Assembly (NCBI GenBank): GCA_027563935.2
Contig: CM050446.2
Location: forward strand, 24,803,501-24,867,500
Length of the DNA stretch: 64,000 bases
Direction of reading: 5' to 3'
Origin: Costus lasius
Lineage: Eukaryota; Streptophyta; Magnoliopsida; Zingiberales; Costaceae
The notes beneath the pieces are model-generated. The model did not search any database and was not told where the DNA came from. It was given only the letters and a program-made list of their open reading frames with translations. The position numbers and the translations under genes are program-made. Each line of letters opens with the position of its first letter. Within the stretch, counting starts at the first letter, position 1. Below are positions 34,268 through 47,517 of this stretch, piece after piece.

Positions 34268-37200
34268 AGCGAGAAATATTTAAATATGTTCTTCACATAT
34301 CCTTCATGCAAGATGCTTCAACTTGATAAATTTATTATTCTCAATCATGATTACCTCTTTTTGGAAAAGAAGGAGAATTCGATTTGTATACCTCCCTATC
34401 TCATTATCCCAGCAGAGCTGTGGACTGCTAGATGCAATTCGTGCCAGAATGCTGATAACTAAGCAATGAACTCAATTCACTGCATTCGAATTAAACATGA
34501 GAAGGGTTTATTCAGAATAGAAACTTTAGCTGGAGGACAAATAGTCATCATTTCATTAATATTACTAAATCTTGTAAAACTATCATGCAGCTCACAAGCT
34601 GGCACGTTATCGTGCAAAAACAATCATGGAGGACAAATAGCCATAATTAAATTCTTCAAAACTCAACAAATATCCAATATACCATAAATAAAAATAATCA
34701 AGCAAAAAAAGTCTCAAGACCATCAAAATTCTCATATAAATCACATTGATGATGGCGACAATTCAAATTTTTTAAAACTTTTTTTCTGCAATGGGTTGAT
34801 GCATGCCAAGTGCCTGAGGACAGAGAGCAAGTTTAATCCCGCTCCAATAATGGTGCGAGACTTCTATTATGAGAAGTAACTTAAGTGAAGTGGCAGTGGC
34901 AGTTCTGTTCATATTGGTAAACCACTCACCACAAGACACAATTGCATCAAAGTAAGCCACTGGTGAAGATGAGAACATATTGCAAATTGACCAAGTGTCA
35001 AAAAAGGCTAAGTGAGATGGTTCAGTCAACGAGACAATGAGTTGCGAGTCCAAGGGTGCAATGGGCCGCAAGCAATGATCATAATGAAAGTGTTACATGC
35101 TTGTGACCATGTACACAAATGCATACTCCATGCCAAATGCTTGCAGGCAATGTGCTCTCCGTAGTGAAAAAGGGTAAGAGAGGAAATGATCCTGGATTGT
35201 TGATCCATATAGTTACTTGTGGAAGGTAACTCTAACAAATGGCTGATTTTGATTTGGTGAACTCTTGAAAATCAAAGATGAAAATTGAAGCTATTGAATT
35301 TAAGTATAAAATAATGACGTTGCCTGAGGCTAAGTGTGAAAGTGTACGTAGATTTTGCATCAAACTGTAACGGCCATAGCTTAGATGAATTGTATGGAGC
35401 AAATGAGTTCGGAACCACCTCATTTATAATCATTCAAAATGTTTTATTTTTGAATAGTCCATATAAAATGAAAATCTTCAGTATTGTCAATATTTACCCA
35501 CAACCGGTATTGGCAAACCAAACTAAGGGAAGAGATAATCTCCACCTTTGTGCTTTGCTATCCTGAACATAAGCACATGGCAAAGGGTTTGGGCATCTGA
35601 AGCTTTGATTAGTTTCCTTATTCACAGAAATTGCACAAGTGAGATCACATATTACAAACATGAAAGACTAATAAACAAACAAATCAGTTATTGTAGAAGA
35701 ATGTACGTATAACGTATTTATGCATTAAATTCTGATGCAAAAAAATCCTATCCAGACAAAGGAAATAGATTCCTAAAATCAGTTGAAACAATCTGACACT
35801 CAAGGTCCTGTGGTAAAACATCCATTTGAAGTCAGGAGCATGAGGTAAGAGAAGAAAAAATGAAAAAACTTGGCAATCACTCCTTCTAACTCTAACATGT
35901 AGTAAAAACTTATTATATTAATTCTATTTTTAACATGCCGCTCAATGCTAATTATGCTCAACTTGTTATATGAAGTAACAAAACGTAAAGAAACATATCC
36001 GAACATTTCAATGAACGGAAATATGAAGTGATGTAATCTATGTTGCTATTTGATGATTCGAAAAATATAAATCTTGTTCATTACATCATATCAAACAAAG
36101 CATTAGTTATTTTCAATATGCTTGCTTCTTCATAAAAAAATTAGATTTATATACATAGGTCCAACAAGGAACTAGCACATGAACCTACATAAAACCAAGT
36201 CCACGTAGGTTACCGTTGTAACCAGTTTGTATCGAAGCAACTTGTAGCAATACCGTGTCAGTATGAATTTGTAACATCCAGTACTAACAATAACTCTCTC
36301 CAACTAGGCATTGAAATGATTTTTCCCCAAATTTAGCCACACACCTAGATTCCCTTTTTTACCTATTTCTAAAATGTAAGAGTTTCTTCTCTATATAAAC
36401 CCCCTAATACTTCGCTATTCACAAATTTGGCCACACAAACGATAAGGAGTTCCTCAAACAGTTACAAATCCATGCTAGAAAAATGTCAAATAATCACCAC
36501 ATCCCTTGCAACATTAGTTTTAATGAGGCACTTGAGTTAAACAATACTTTGTTTGTGGCTATCTTGATGTCTCAAATGCATCAAGGCATTGCAAGAAATC
36601 CAAACAGTATTACGTGAACAATTGGAGTTGTTTCAAATCAATAATGTGTAGCCGAGGAGCATAAAGATTTTAACTACCACACATCAGAGCCCATCTTATT
36701 CGGCTGTGAATATGGAGCTACATAGTAAGATGAAGGAAGCTATTCAAGCTTTAATGACTCATATGCCTTTGAGGGGGAAATATATCCACTTCAACTTGGT
36801 TTATTAAACAACCTTATATGTGCTAGGTGTGGTAGCAAGTGTGGGAGGATTAATATCAATATTTGCATTAGATGAGCAAAAGATCCCGCACTTCTAGGGG
36901 CTTCAAAAGCCATGTAGATTCCCCTAGTGGTTGAAGCTTAACAAACAGAGCAAGCACTATCGATAGTGATCTAAGGGCCTTTCCATCGAAAGCAAGTGAA
37001 TATGAATCAACAATACCTACAAAAAATAAAATAGATATGTTTAAGCAAGTTCAAAATGGTTCCACTTTATAGAGTCTAAGATATACAAATTTGGCCCTAG
37101 AATTTAGCCGCCAAAACCATATTAGGTTGTCAATTAGTATCTTGATGATGAAGTTGAGGAAAATTACAAATGGAAAAGGGCAATCGGACTTTGACATCAC

Positions 37201-38762
37201 TTCTACGTGTAATGCTTGGTTGTGGACAACCAAAATGAGCCTCATAAATTTTTCTTGTTTATTGCACTCAAAGGGTAACATTCAATAAGATAATACATAA
37301 ATCATAAATTTTCATGGCAGCCAAGTTGGGCAAAAAGACCTGCCAAATGGGCCCTATAAATTTATCCACAAGGAGTGGGTAAGGAAGTGGGGCTCATTAT
37401 TGTAAACGCGCACTTTTGAAAAAATTATTGTTCATATTTGTCTTGGAATCAAGCTTCTTTATGTGGTTCTTTGCAAGGACTACATGCATAATAACCTAAT
37501 GATGGAAAAATTATATCATATGATTCACAAGATAACAATAAATTAATCAATCAATTGGTAGCCCACATAAGTCAACTATCTGCATCGATATCATCTAACG
37601 AAGATGGACAATCAAATGACCAATGAAGTTCACAGGGCCAAAGAGAAATTTACTTTTTATAATTAATTTATTTTATTATTTCTATAAATGTTCATTAGTT
37701 ATGATTTGACTTTCAGTTTATTACCTACATCCAGTTTATCAATACCACTATAACTTAGGCATATGACAAGACTTGCCCATCACATTACTAAGTGTAATAT
37801 TCAGTACAAAGATAGAAATAGAAGGAGCCAGGTTGGCAATTAGAAAAGGTTGCATGTTTCAAGAAGGCAAAATGCAATTCAAAGATTAGATAGATTACCA
37901 AGACATTACAATACAAGACAGATCTAAGTACTTGACTTTTGTTAATTACTTAAATTTATTTCGCACAACTAAATAACAACTATCTAATTATGGTTGTTTA
38001 AGTTTTTAATCAAATGGTCATTGAAATTTGGATAAAACCCCTAAACTTATAGAAGATTGCTATTCAATTATTCTCACAATATGCATATTATCTAGTGGTT
38101 AGAAATGCAATTTGTCAACATTTGTAATGATATCTACCAAGGTTCGCAATAGATTATTGTTCTACTAGCTTAAGAAGTGAGTGTATGTTCACTATAGCAA
38201 CCTTTTAACAAATTCGTTGTTTGCCACCAAGGATCAAGATTAGGCTAGGCTATAAATAGGCCAACTTTGGCCCTTTTACTATATTGTCAAACTAATTAAG
38301 AAAGAGATTGAAGGTGAATCAAGATAACCAACTCAATCGCAACAAGGGGATAAACACCAACCTTCCTAACCATAACATTCTCCACCACAATAGGCACCAC
38401 TGCAATAGGTTTCAAAGAGAAATGATATTTTGCAGTAGTTGAATAGAACTGCAATACTAATCTTCTTAACCACAACATTCTCCACCACGATAGGCACCAC
38501 CACAAACCAAGGAACAAGAAGGAAGACCTTATAAATGAAAATTCATCTCCATTAAGATGAAACAAAAGAAAGGGGAAAACTCTAACAAACATTTTATTTG
38601 TAATTGAAGAGCATAAACACCATGAGTAGAGAAACATCATCTCCATCTAAGATATGATGTGAGGTATGAAATGATTCAAGTAGCATAAATAATAGTAAAA
38701 AGTTGACATATGTAGGTGATGGCAAGTAGAATCCTAATTATAACTACCCAAGAAATACCTTA
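34268..38762. other. AT-rich intergenic sequence upstream of the DnaJ gene
   Basis: No recognisable coding region. GGAGGACAAATAG is repeated near 34534 and 34628. The rest is low-complexity AT-rich DNA, possibly a leader intron (see the finding at 55390). Confidence 0.5.
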
Positions 38763-39129
38763 CACTAAGTTTAGTATTAAAATAGGAAGGAAAGGATGGA
38801 AAGAAAAGAAAATTCATATTTCCCCTTATAGGAAAGAAGAAAAGATTGAGGAAAAATATACCCCTTTTCCCTCGAAATGTTTTTAGCCCAAATCGGGCGG
38901 AAAGCTTAAAATGCACTGCACATGTTGCCCATGTTGCCCTCGCTGTTATCCACACACTGCCGTCCATGAGCTCACCTCGCCGCCATCCACCTAGTTCTTG
39001 GCGTCCACACAAGCTCAAGCTCACCCTTGCCACCATCGTCCGCTCACTGCTTGCCAAACACACATGCGCTCACGTGTGATTTCATCTTCCTTTCCTTTCT
39101 TTTTTTCCTCCCTCCTACTAAACATAGCC
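38763..39129. mobile_element. Tourist-like MITE, 367 bp, TSD TTA
   Basis: The ends are CACTAAGTTTAGTA and, inverted, GGCTATGTTTAGTA. They are flanked by TTA at 38760-38762 and 39130-39132. Subterminal purine-rich (GGAAGGAAAGG) and pyrimidine-rich (CCTTTCCTTTC) stretches mirror each other. The core is unusually GC-rich (38890-39070) and may be captured DNA. Confidence 0.7.
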
Positions 39130-39132
39130 TTA

Positions 39133-42100
39133 AGGAGACTTATTCCCTCGGGTATCCTGTTGTGCAACAGAATTAGACCCACATGGCCCTATATGGAGCC
39201 TGAAGATGGCAATACTAATGGTGAAATATGTTTTGCTGATGCAGCAACAATAAGTTTATGCAATTGGGTATATGTATGCCACATAAAAGATTAAGACTAT
39301 GATAGCCAATCAAGAAGATATAGAGATACGACTTACCAATGCCTTGAAGGACTACAAAGAGATGAGATATGCACTTCCATTAGAGTTTGAGAGTGGATTA
39401 TTATGATCACAACCAAGCTATGAAATATACGACAAAAAGACTTCCTAGTCTGTATTCCTATCCAATCATACTTACACTCTAATGGTAATATGAGAGTGGA
39501 TTATTATGCTCATCCTAGTGCAAACAACCACAATAGACAACCAAGCCAATTTAATATGCATATGGACATTAACATACTGATAATATTTGTCATTCATATG
39601 CAGCCAATTGTATATTTTGATAGTTGTGATGTACTAGTAGGAGCTCTTACTTAGTAACGTCAATATAAAAAGTTGTACTAGAAAAGTAAAATATTACAAT
39701 TAAATATGTTTGTAGTTATATTTAAATATAATTTATAAAAATCATAAAACAAAGCAATTTTAATTTTTACATGTTTCCAAGACATGTTAGATCAAACTGG
39801 AGGAGTGGCTCTTCTTGAAAGGTAAGACATAACACTTCAATTTATCTATACTATTTGTAAAGTTAATAAAATTAATTAATTCCAATTTTTGCAAACTACC
39901 AACACACGAGATTGATTTGAAGAGGTGAGAAGCTGGTTCGAAAATAAGCCTAATAGGTGCTTCTTGCTAGGATAAGATATCATAATCCAAAATATTCAAC
40001 TATAATTTATAAATATATAATAGTCCTTACATATAAGTCCAACTTTAGTTTAATTTCAACCTCACACCTCAAAGCTAATTATTTTTATTTGTTTACAAAT
40101 CTACAAGACATATAGGATAATCTGGAAGAGTGAGGCAATTAAAAAATTGGTCTAAGATAGTATTGGTATGCTGGAACATACGGTGTGTCAGATTGGAACA
40201 CGGGTACAGACCAAAGCCTCAAACCATGAACTAGATTATTTACAATATATGTAACTGCTTCATTACTATAGTCTATGACCATCAACCCTTGAACAAAAAC
40301 AAATTGTCCAAGAAAATGAGAGCCTATATTATCTCACAGGCATTATGAGGACTGGTTAATACTCAGCTTCTGCACAAGACTGAGCAACCACAATTTCGTT
40401 ATTGCTTTCCAATTGACTAAATTTCCTATAGCGTAAATATAAAGTTAAAAAGTGAACCTTTTGCCACCTATAAGCCTCCACCTTTAAATGTTTGTTCTTG
40501 TATAAAGAAGACACTTTTAGATAGTATGGGATTATTTTACATTTTGTATAATTTAATGGTCACTCCAACAACGAAGAAATATTAAGGCATATGATGATAA
40601 GATAAATAGTTCTCGAACCTATCAGTGACGTTTAATAGCACTAACATCTTCAAAATTATTTACCAACAATAAGAAATTTTTGACTAAGTAGATGAATCAA
40701 CAAGCTTACAACCAAGAAGACTTATCTATTCATGAATGCCCATTTCATGCTTACACTATGAGATTTAAAAAAATCCTTTAAAAACCATCGGAAAACTAAC
40801 ATCCAAAAAATACTGATTTCCCTAGATCTTTCGTCATAAACTTCATACGGTAACAACATGAATACCAAAAGGCATTGCAAGCTCCCAAGAATCATAAGGA
40901 ACAAAGTTGTAATTTCTTCATCCATTGTCATTCTTAAGGAAGCAGGTAGAGATGAAAATAGAGAAAATGACTGAAAAGGATATAGACAAACATAGAAGAC
41001 AGTCCTACGATGGAAGACCTATATCAAAATATAGAGAATGAATGAGGAACACGGGACTGGGGTAAATGCAATCACCCATAGCATATCTACAAAGGAAAGG
41101 ATAATGAGAACACAAGTGGAAAAGAGTAGAATTTGGAAGATCAATAAGCATGGCAACAAGAATAAATACATTAAACGACTATCTAGTGTAACAGTGAAAG
41201 AAAACATGCTCGAAGTAATATATGAGGAGACATAATACCATTGAGTCATAAGATCATAATAATGATAACACTCTTGGGTGGGTATGAGAGTATCTAAGAA
41301 ATAAATTATACAAAACAAGGACTAAACTCGTATTCCAATAAAAAAAATATGAACACCAACTACAAACAAATAGAGCAATAGAAAAAGCATATAAGAGAAA
41401 AGAAGTACTAACTATGAAGGACAAAGAAAGACACCTGATTAATGATACGGTAGCATGATAAAACAACATCTTAAATATATTTTTCGATATGTGCATATGA
41501 AACAAGATTTGTAAAACCGGTCCGGCAACTCGGTCAGAGCCGGTTCGATATGTGCATAAATCATAATAATTCTATAAAATCATCTAAAAATATCAAAGTT
41601 TTTTATATTTGCTCATAACAAAATTATCATACAAGTCATCAAAAAAGATGAACAAAATAATGAAAACTAATAAATATAAACATAGGACTAGCTCTGTAGA
41701 CATCAAAGTGTTCCAATTAAAAACTAGCAGCTTTCTTTATTCGGTTGCTAGGCAAAAATAATAAGATAATCAACAAAAATAATACACCACTAGTCTCTCG
41801 CACCCCACCTACTAGTGCCTTCCTCTTCAGTTCCTAGAAAAGGTAATTGCAAACTGAAGAAGGATCCAAATAGTGTAGGATATAGTAAGATAACATATAT
41901 AAGAAAATAATAGGAAATTTGAATAAATCAAGTGATGAAAATGATGAAAAAGTTATGAACGAGATAAGTATGTAATATGTATCATACCATTGTCATGAAC
42001 AAAGATAGACAACAAGAATAGAGATAGATGGTGTTGTAATATCAAGAAATAAGCTAGAAAATAAAATGTTATTACTTATTATATAATAGGAGCCTAGAGA

Positions 42101-42485
42101 AATATGCAAATCAAGGAAGTTATATAAAAAGTAGTTAAGTCGAGGAAACAAGTAGTAGAGGAGGTAGAGCAGACCAAAGAAGTTTCTCATACTTGGTAGC
42201 AAAGATGGTGGAAGTTGTAGTATGAAGTAGCCTAGGGATCTTAACGAAAGAAATCTTGGCAATAGGCAACCAATGTCTTGTCACAACAATGCTCCAGGGA
42301 TGGTAAAAGCACACATAATAATGAAAGGTATCATAACTACAACAACAACAAGAACAACCACAAAAATAGTAGATTAAACTCAACAAGCCGCTAAGAAAAA
42401 GCATCAAGAACTTTAGTGGTTGAGGTTTTTAAAGCATTTCAAAGAAGCTTTTACAAATCATGCACACAAGGATCGACCATAGTTA
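39133..42485. other. AT-rich intergenic sequence without a recognised gene
   Basis: Only short frames without domains. A 15-bp direct repeat around a 46-bp segment at 41483-41558 is listed separately. Confidence 0.5.
41483..41558. repeat. 15-bp direct repeat flanking a 46-bp segment
   Basis: TTCGATATGTGCATA occurs at 41483-41497 and 41544-41558. The segment between is GC-richer and contains ACCGGTCCGG...AGAGCCGG. Confidence 0.8.
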
Positions 42486-42880
42486 GGGCCTGTTTAAGTT
42501 GCTTTTAATCAGCTTTTAAGCAAAAAGTAGAAAAAAAATTGTTTGATAATGAAAAGCAGAAGCAAAAAAAAAAAAGCAAAAAAACAGAAGTTAAAAAAGC
42601 TACAATTTGATGCTTTTGTAGCTTCTGCTTCTTCAAAAAAGTAATTTAAAAATTTAAGTATTATTATTTTAAATAATTTAAAATTTTTATACTAAAGAAA
42701 AATAAAATATATTATTATTTTAAATAATTTAAAATAATATATTTATTTATTATTTTAAATTTTAATAGCAGTTAAAAAGTTATTCACCAAATATCTTATA
42801 AATTTGATAGTACAACACAATGCAGCACAACATAATTTAGCACAGTTATAAAGCTATTAATAGTGGGGCCAAACAGGCCC
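42486..42880. mobile_element. PIF/Harbinger (Tourist-like) MITE, 395 bp, TSD TTA
   Basis: Terminal inverted repeats GGGCCTGTTT and AAACAGGCCC are flanked by TTA at 42483-42485 and 42881-42883. The interior is AT-rich with subterminal inverted segments (AAAGCAGAAGC and GCTTCTGCTTC). There is no coding sequence. Confidence 0.85.
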
Positions 42881-43310
42881 TTAGTTACGAGCACCACTGC
42901 ATTCCATCATGGCTAAAAAAAACTTATCCACAAGAAAGTCTGGTTGGTTCAGGGACTCTATATAGGGAGATGATAAACATAAAGCTCATCCCACTTGGCA
43001 AGAAGCATGGAGTAATACTCTCGTAGACACGATTAGTTTGCTTCATATTGAACATTGTTCATATTGCCTCAAAGGTTTACATACAAAGAAGTATAACTTT
43101 GCTCTAAATATGATGTTTATACTATTGAGGAGCCATGTAGGGCGACATTCTCACTGGTCAAGCCAAAATTTTAAATCAAGGGCATTTAAAGGAGAGTGTA
43201 TATGCCAGAGCTCACCATGAAACCAAGGAAGAATCAAGGAGATCAAATCTAAACGAGCTAATATGAATAAATGATAGTCAACATCATTAAACGTGATCAT
43301 GGTGCCCTAA

Positions 43311-43837
43311 GGCCTTGTTTACTTGGACGGAAAACTGAGAGGGGCGGATGGAAAAGTAACTTTTCCGTTGTTTACTTAGATGGATGGAAATGATGAAAGG
43401 AAAAGACGATGAAAAATTTTCTCATTTTCCACCGTTTGACAATCCGCTCAAATCGGACGAAAAAACAAATAGCATCGCTTCGTCTAACAGCGTTACCCTA
43501 AAACCTCTTCCTATTTAGTAATTTGTATAGTTTTTAATAGGATTAAATAATATTTAGTAATTTTTATAGTTTTTAATAGTATTAAATAATATTTAGTAAT
43601 TTTTATAGTATTTAATAGTATGAAATAATATTAAATAATTCTATGATATTAATAGTATTTATGTAATATTAGTGAAAAAATAAAAATTGGGAGTATATAT
43701 ATTAATCTTTCATACTATTTTTCCTTCCAAGTAAACACAATGAAGGAAAACTTATAGCATATTCCATCCATCTATTTTTCCTTTCCTTTCTTTTTTTCTT
43801 TCCTTTGCATAATCCATCCATCCAAGTAAACATAGTG
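43311..43837. mobile_element. Tourist-like MITE, 527 bp, TSD TAA
   Basis: Ends are GGCCTTGTTTACTTGG and, inverted, CACTATGTTTACTTGG, flanked by TAA at 43308-43310 and 43838-43840. A second, internal pair of the same motif lies near 43367 (TGTTTACTTAGATGG) and 43733 (CCAAGTAAACA), so the ends are doubled. The AT-rich middle holds three repeats of ATATTTAGTAATTTTTATAG type. Confidence 0.75.
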
Positions 43838-43840
43838 TAA

Positions 43841-44746
43841 GGGGCAATCAAATCTATTTTCATTGTTTCTACACAAACCTTTTTGCATACCCTGGTTAAT
43901 AAGAGAAAAAATCTATTGTGTTTTAAACCACAATAACTAAATACAAGAACTATAAGTTTACTTTTTGACATATTGATGCCATATAATTTTATTTATAGCT
44001 TTCCCTCATTTTCTCTTATATTGGTGTTGCACTTCATCAATTGCAAATGGAAATATTCAGTATTCTACCATTTCAACAGCCCAAGCATCCATCTCAATAT
44101 TCTCACCTAACTAGAAGTAATTTGTATATATTGCCTAATAGCTAAGGATATTGTTTTCTATTATTTTTCCCCACATGAAATTAGCATAGTTGACTTTAAT
44201 ATACATATCACATATCATTTTCCCGTTTTGAAAAGAGATCATATTAGAAGATTAGAGTGCACGTACAATTTTAAACACAAGTTTAGCTAGGATTTGATTA
44301 AACAAAAAAAACCATCATATCACTCATCACAAAGTTAAGCTAATTTGGCTAAGTACAATAGGATTTAGGTCCTCATTTTTACCTGAAAATACTCAAAAGT
44401 TTGTTCCAACCTGCTGAAGCAAACCGACTCATTAACTGAACCTGAAATAACATAACCAATTAAAATGTTTACGCCTAAGTTAGTAGTAGTAAGTTTACTA
44501 AACCTTATCTACCCCATCATCTTTTCTCCGACTTACACCGGTGTATCACAATCTTCCCACCTAAGACTTCACATCCTAAGGCCTAACACGTCTAAGAATC
44601 ATCCCTAATTAGCACCATGTGAGATCAGCGTAACGGTGGCTCCACCATTCTCAACAGCCCTTTCATATAAGTTTTTCACCATGTTTAGGATTAAATTTAC
44701 TCTAATACCATTTGTTACAACTCACTTAATCAACAAACTAACATAT
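43841..44746 (-). mobile_element. Remnant of a minus-strand gypsy element, 5' end
   Basis: On the minus strand TGGTATTAGAG (44700-44710), one base from the tRNA-iMet primer site, follows a possible LTR end at 44713. Sequence at 44450-44560 recurs at 48660-48775 on the far side of the next element (CCAATTAAAAT, CCTAAGTTA, CACATCATTTTTTTCTCC-like). No gag is visible. Confidence 0.45.
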
Positions 44747-45919
44747 TGTTAAGCCCACTTTGATGTCTGGGCCACGTGCGCTCGCATGCGGCCCAAGCTC
44801 AGTTGCAGTCCACATTCCGGCGGCAACAGATAGTGGGTCGGGCGACACGGTACCGGGTCGGGCGGACTTGTTTGGCTGGTAGAGCTCCGTTTGGAGCTCA
44901 CGTATGTGAGACGATTAGGGCTACAGTGCCCTCGGGTGCGAAAGCGTGCGGGGAACGGCGGCGGCTGCCTCCCCTTTCTTGCTCTCTCTCTCTCCCCCCT
45001 CCCCCACCCCTCCGCTCCCCCCCCCCTCGCGCAATTCCTCTCCCTCAGCCGCCAAGCGGCTCCGGCGATGACTTTCTGCGTTCACGGTGGTGTGGGCGTG
45101 GCGATTCGGGACGCAGCACAGCTTTGGTGTGGCATCCCCTTTTCCCTCCGCCTCCCTGGTTTCCGGCGAGGTCGGGCTCAATGGTGCTCTGGCGAGCCTC
45201 AGGCGGTTCTCAAGCGAGCTTCAGCTACCGATCTGCTGCCTCAGTTTCCATGCGCACACCTCTAGCGGGTTCCAGACACGATTCCCGTTCATGGCCAATC
45301 AACTATCCTCAGCCGGCGTCTTCCTCTCTCTAGCTCCATACGCTTCTCGCTCCCCGGCCGAGTTGTCATTCTCAGTCGGCTTTTCCTCGCCCCTCTCTAT
45401 GCTGCGGTCTAGTGCGCCGACCTTATGTATTGTTGCCCGGCGCTTGCCGGATTGTTTGTGTCGTACGTCTGCAAGTCGTTTCTTTCTGGTCGAATGGGTG
45501 AGTCTGACCGCTTGTGTGCAGTCTAGTCAGAGTTGGGCATGTGTCTGGTGTCCTGCGTGATGTCGCCTATTGCGCGTGTGTGCGCAACCGCCTGGGTGCG
45601 ATTTAGTTATCTTCCAGTATACCAGACTCAGTACGCGCGCTGCACCAACGTCGAGTCTCAAGTGATGTACTTAGGTGTTGGAGCTGGTTCGTTCAGCAGT
45701 CCTTGGCAGACGCGTGGCGGTCTCCAACTCGTCGAGATGAGCAGACAGGTGGTCGTCAGAGACAGGCTGAGGAGCGCGTCGGGGACGTAGTCCTACCGGT
45801 CGCGTCCTGATCGTTGGTTCGACCACTTAGCACCTGCGTGGGCGTGCTTGGGTCCGAGTCAAGCATTGACTTGCTTGTAAAATTGTTAAAATTTTATTAC
45901 CTTAATTCTAGGCGTGACA
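44747..45919 (+). mobile_element. 5' LTR of a non-autonomous gypsy-like element, 1173 bp
   Basis: It starts TGTTAAGCCCACTT and ends GGCGTGACA, directly before a tRNA-iMet primer site. It shares nearly all blocks with the LTR at 47518-48637 (GAGACGATTAGGGCTACAGTG, GTGTGGGCGTGGCG, GCAGTCCTTGGCAGACGCGT-type). Long frames inside (44776-45333, 45087-45560) come from GC-rich composition. Their register differs between the two LTRs. Confidence 0.9.
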
Positions 45920-45922
45920 GAC

Positions 45923-45934
45923 TGGTATCAGAGC
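45923..45934 (+). other. Primer binding site, tRNA-iMet
   Basis: TGGTATCAGAGC, the standard plant initiator-methionine primer site, lies three bases after the LTR. Confidence 0.92.
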
Positions 45935-46222
45935 CCAAGTTCTACACGTTCCAACTTGTACACCGGCATTGTACACATATTGGCAATAGTGATCATTGCG
46001 ATGATCACAAACGTCCATAGCATTGAGATGCTGGTGGAGACTATCGGATATGGGAAGCTACGCTCCAAAAATATTGATAGAGTTGGCTATGTCCAACTAG
46101 AGCCTCACGGTTCAGTTTTCTTGTCTCTCTAGTGGAGATATATATTATGGAGGTCGCGTAGCTGAAACACGTTCCCGCGGCTTCTACAACACCGACCAAG
46201 GCCAGGGGTGGCCATAGGGAGT

Positions 46223-46953
46223 GTCGTGCGATGACATGTCCTGAAGGGCAGTTAATTGTGCCTAGGGGATAGTTGTGCGACGATGTATTCTGGATATCAA
46301 TTGTTGATGCCTTCATACTATAAAAGTATTTCACCGATAGCTAGGTCCGAAGCATCAGTGTGAAACTCGAAAGGTATACTGAAGTTGGCCAACTTCAGGT
46401 TCGGTTTGGAGGCGATACGAACCTTCAACTTCTGAAAGGCCGACTGACATCGATCAAGACACTCCCATTTCGAGTTCCCTTTCAGCAGATTACTAAGGGT
46501 AAGGCTTTCCTTGAACAACCTTTGATGAACCTTCGATAGAAGTTCACCACACCGAGAAAACTCCATACTCGGTTAAATTTGAGGGGGCGCACCGTTTCGC
46601 AATGGCTTGGACCTTTACCGTGTCCAGACGCACTTGTCCGTGGTCCATCCCAAGACCAAGGAAAGAAATCTCATCCACCACAAATGAGTATTTCTCCAAC
46701 TCCAAGTAGAGTTGGTTTTTCCCTCAACACCAACCTTAGATGGCTTTAGGTGTTCTTCAACGTTTGAAAAGAAAACTACGATATGGTCTAAATATATAAG
46801 TACGTAGTCATCTAAGAAAAGGAGCAAACACTTATTCTTTAGATGATAAACGTAGAAGGGGCTTTAGTTTTCGTCGCACGCTCGTGAGCACGCCGTCGCA
46901 CGGTGGTCACATGGCCACACTTGGCCGGTGTTTCGGACATGTCATCGCACGAC
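46223..46953. repeat. Inverted 19-bp repeat flanking the pol fragment
   Basis: GTCGTGCGATGACATGTCC (46223-46241) is the exact reverse complement of 46935-46953. Related motifs lie near 46269 (TTGTGCGACGATGT) and 46990 (ACATCATTGCACGATTG). Confidence 0.8.
46318..46827 (-). pseudogene. Ty3/gypsy pol fragment (RT to RNase H) in reverse orientation
   Basis: Minus-strand frames give LIYLDHIVVFFSNVEEHL (46827-46615), the RT catalytic loop with YLDD changed to YLDH. Further on come CQSAFQKLKVRIASKPNLKLANF and FEFHTDASDLAIGEILL (46566-46318), the start of RNase H. A frameshift separates the parts. It lies opposite to the LTR, primer site and polypurine tract around it, so it was inserted or inverted after the element formed, or arrived as captured DNA. 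Confidence 0.85.
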
Positions 46954-47517
46954 AATCCTATGGAGATATCGGCTGGTGTCCATAACACATCATTGCACGA
47001 TTGTCTCTTGACCATGATCAGCTGTTCTCCAAGACAAATAGAGAATGTAGATGCACCCTACATTCCATATGAGCTTGAGGAAGTTTCACTAGGATTCGAA
47101 CGATCCTTCTCGGTCATTGTCTTACAAAGCTCCACCGATGGTGCGAACGGAATTCGACCGAGAGATATATGATATTTTGGATCACTGGGTGTTGAAGCAA
47201 AGTAAGCTGATTGAAATATGGAGTTTCTCATCCGATGGGATAGATCCAATATGGAGGAAGTAACCTGGCACAAAGCTTCCGAACAAAACTTCTCCGATGG
47301 TTCGAATGAGGGTCGATCTATGGATTGTTGAGATTTGACGTTATCGACCCTTGGATCATAATCGAATGAGTAAACAATACGTGTTTCTCATTCATTGGAG
47401 ATAATATACCTGATGAAGAAGCCATCTGGTATGAGGCTTCAAAGTTTGGCACACGAGGTTTAGCTGAGGAGCTACCTCTAGTCATCGAGAACGGCGACCA
47501 CCTCAGGTGGGGGAGAA

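Larger units (their letters stand above)
45935..47517 (+). mobile_element. Chimeric interior of the element, without its own gag-pol
   Basis: The 1.6-kb interior ends in a polypurine tract AGGTGGGGGAGAA (47505-47517). It holds a reverse-oriented pol fragment, and around that fragment repeated CATCGCACGAC-type motifs, including a perfect inverted pair at 46223-46241 and 46935-46953. No 5-bp target duplication is visible around the whole element. Confidence 0.75.

Noticed and set aside
44776..45560. Long plus-strand frames in the LTR (also 47628-48271)
   Set aside because: The two LTR copies do not keep the same reading frame across indels, and composition explains the openness.
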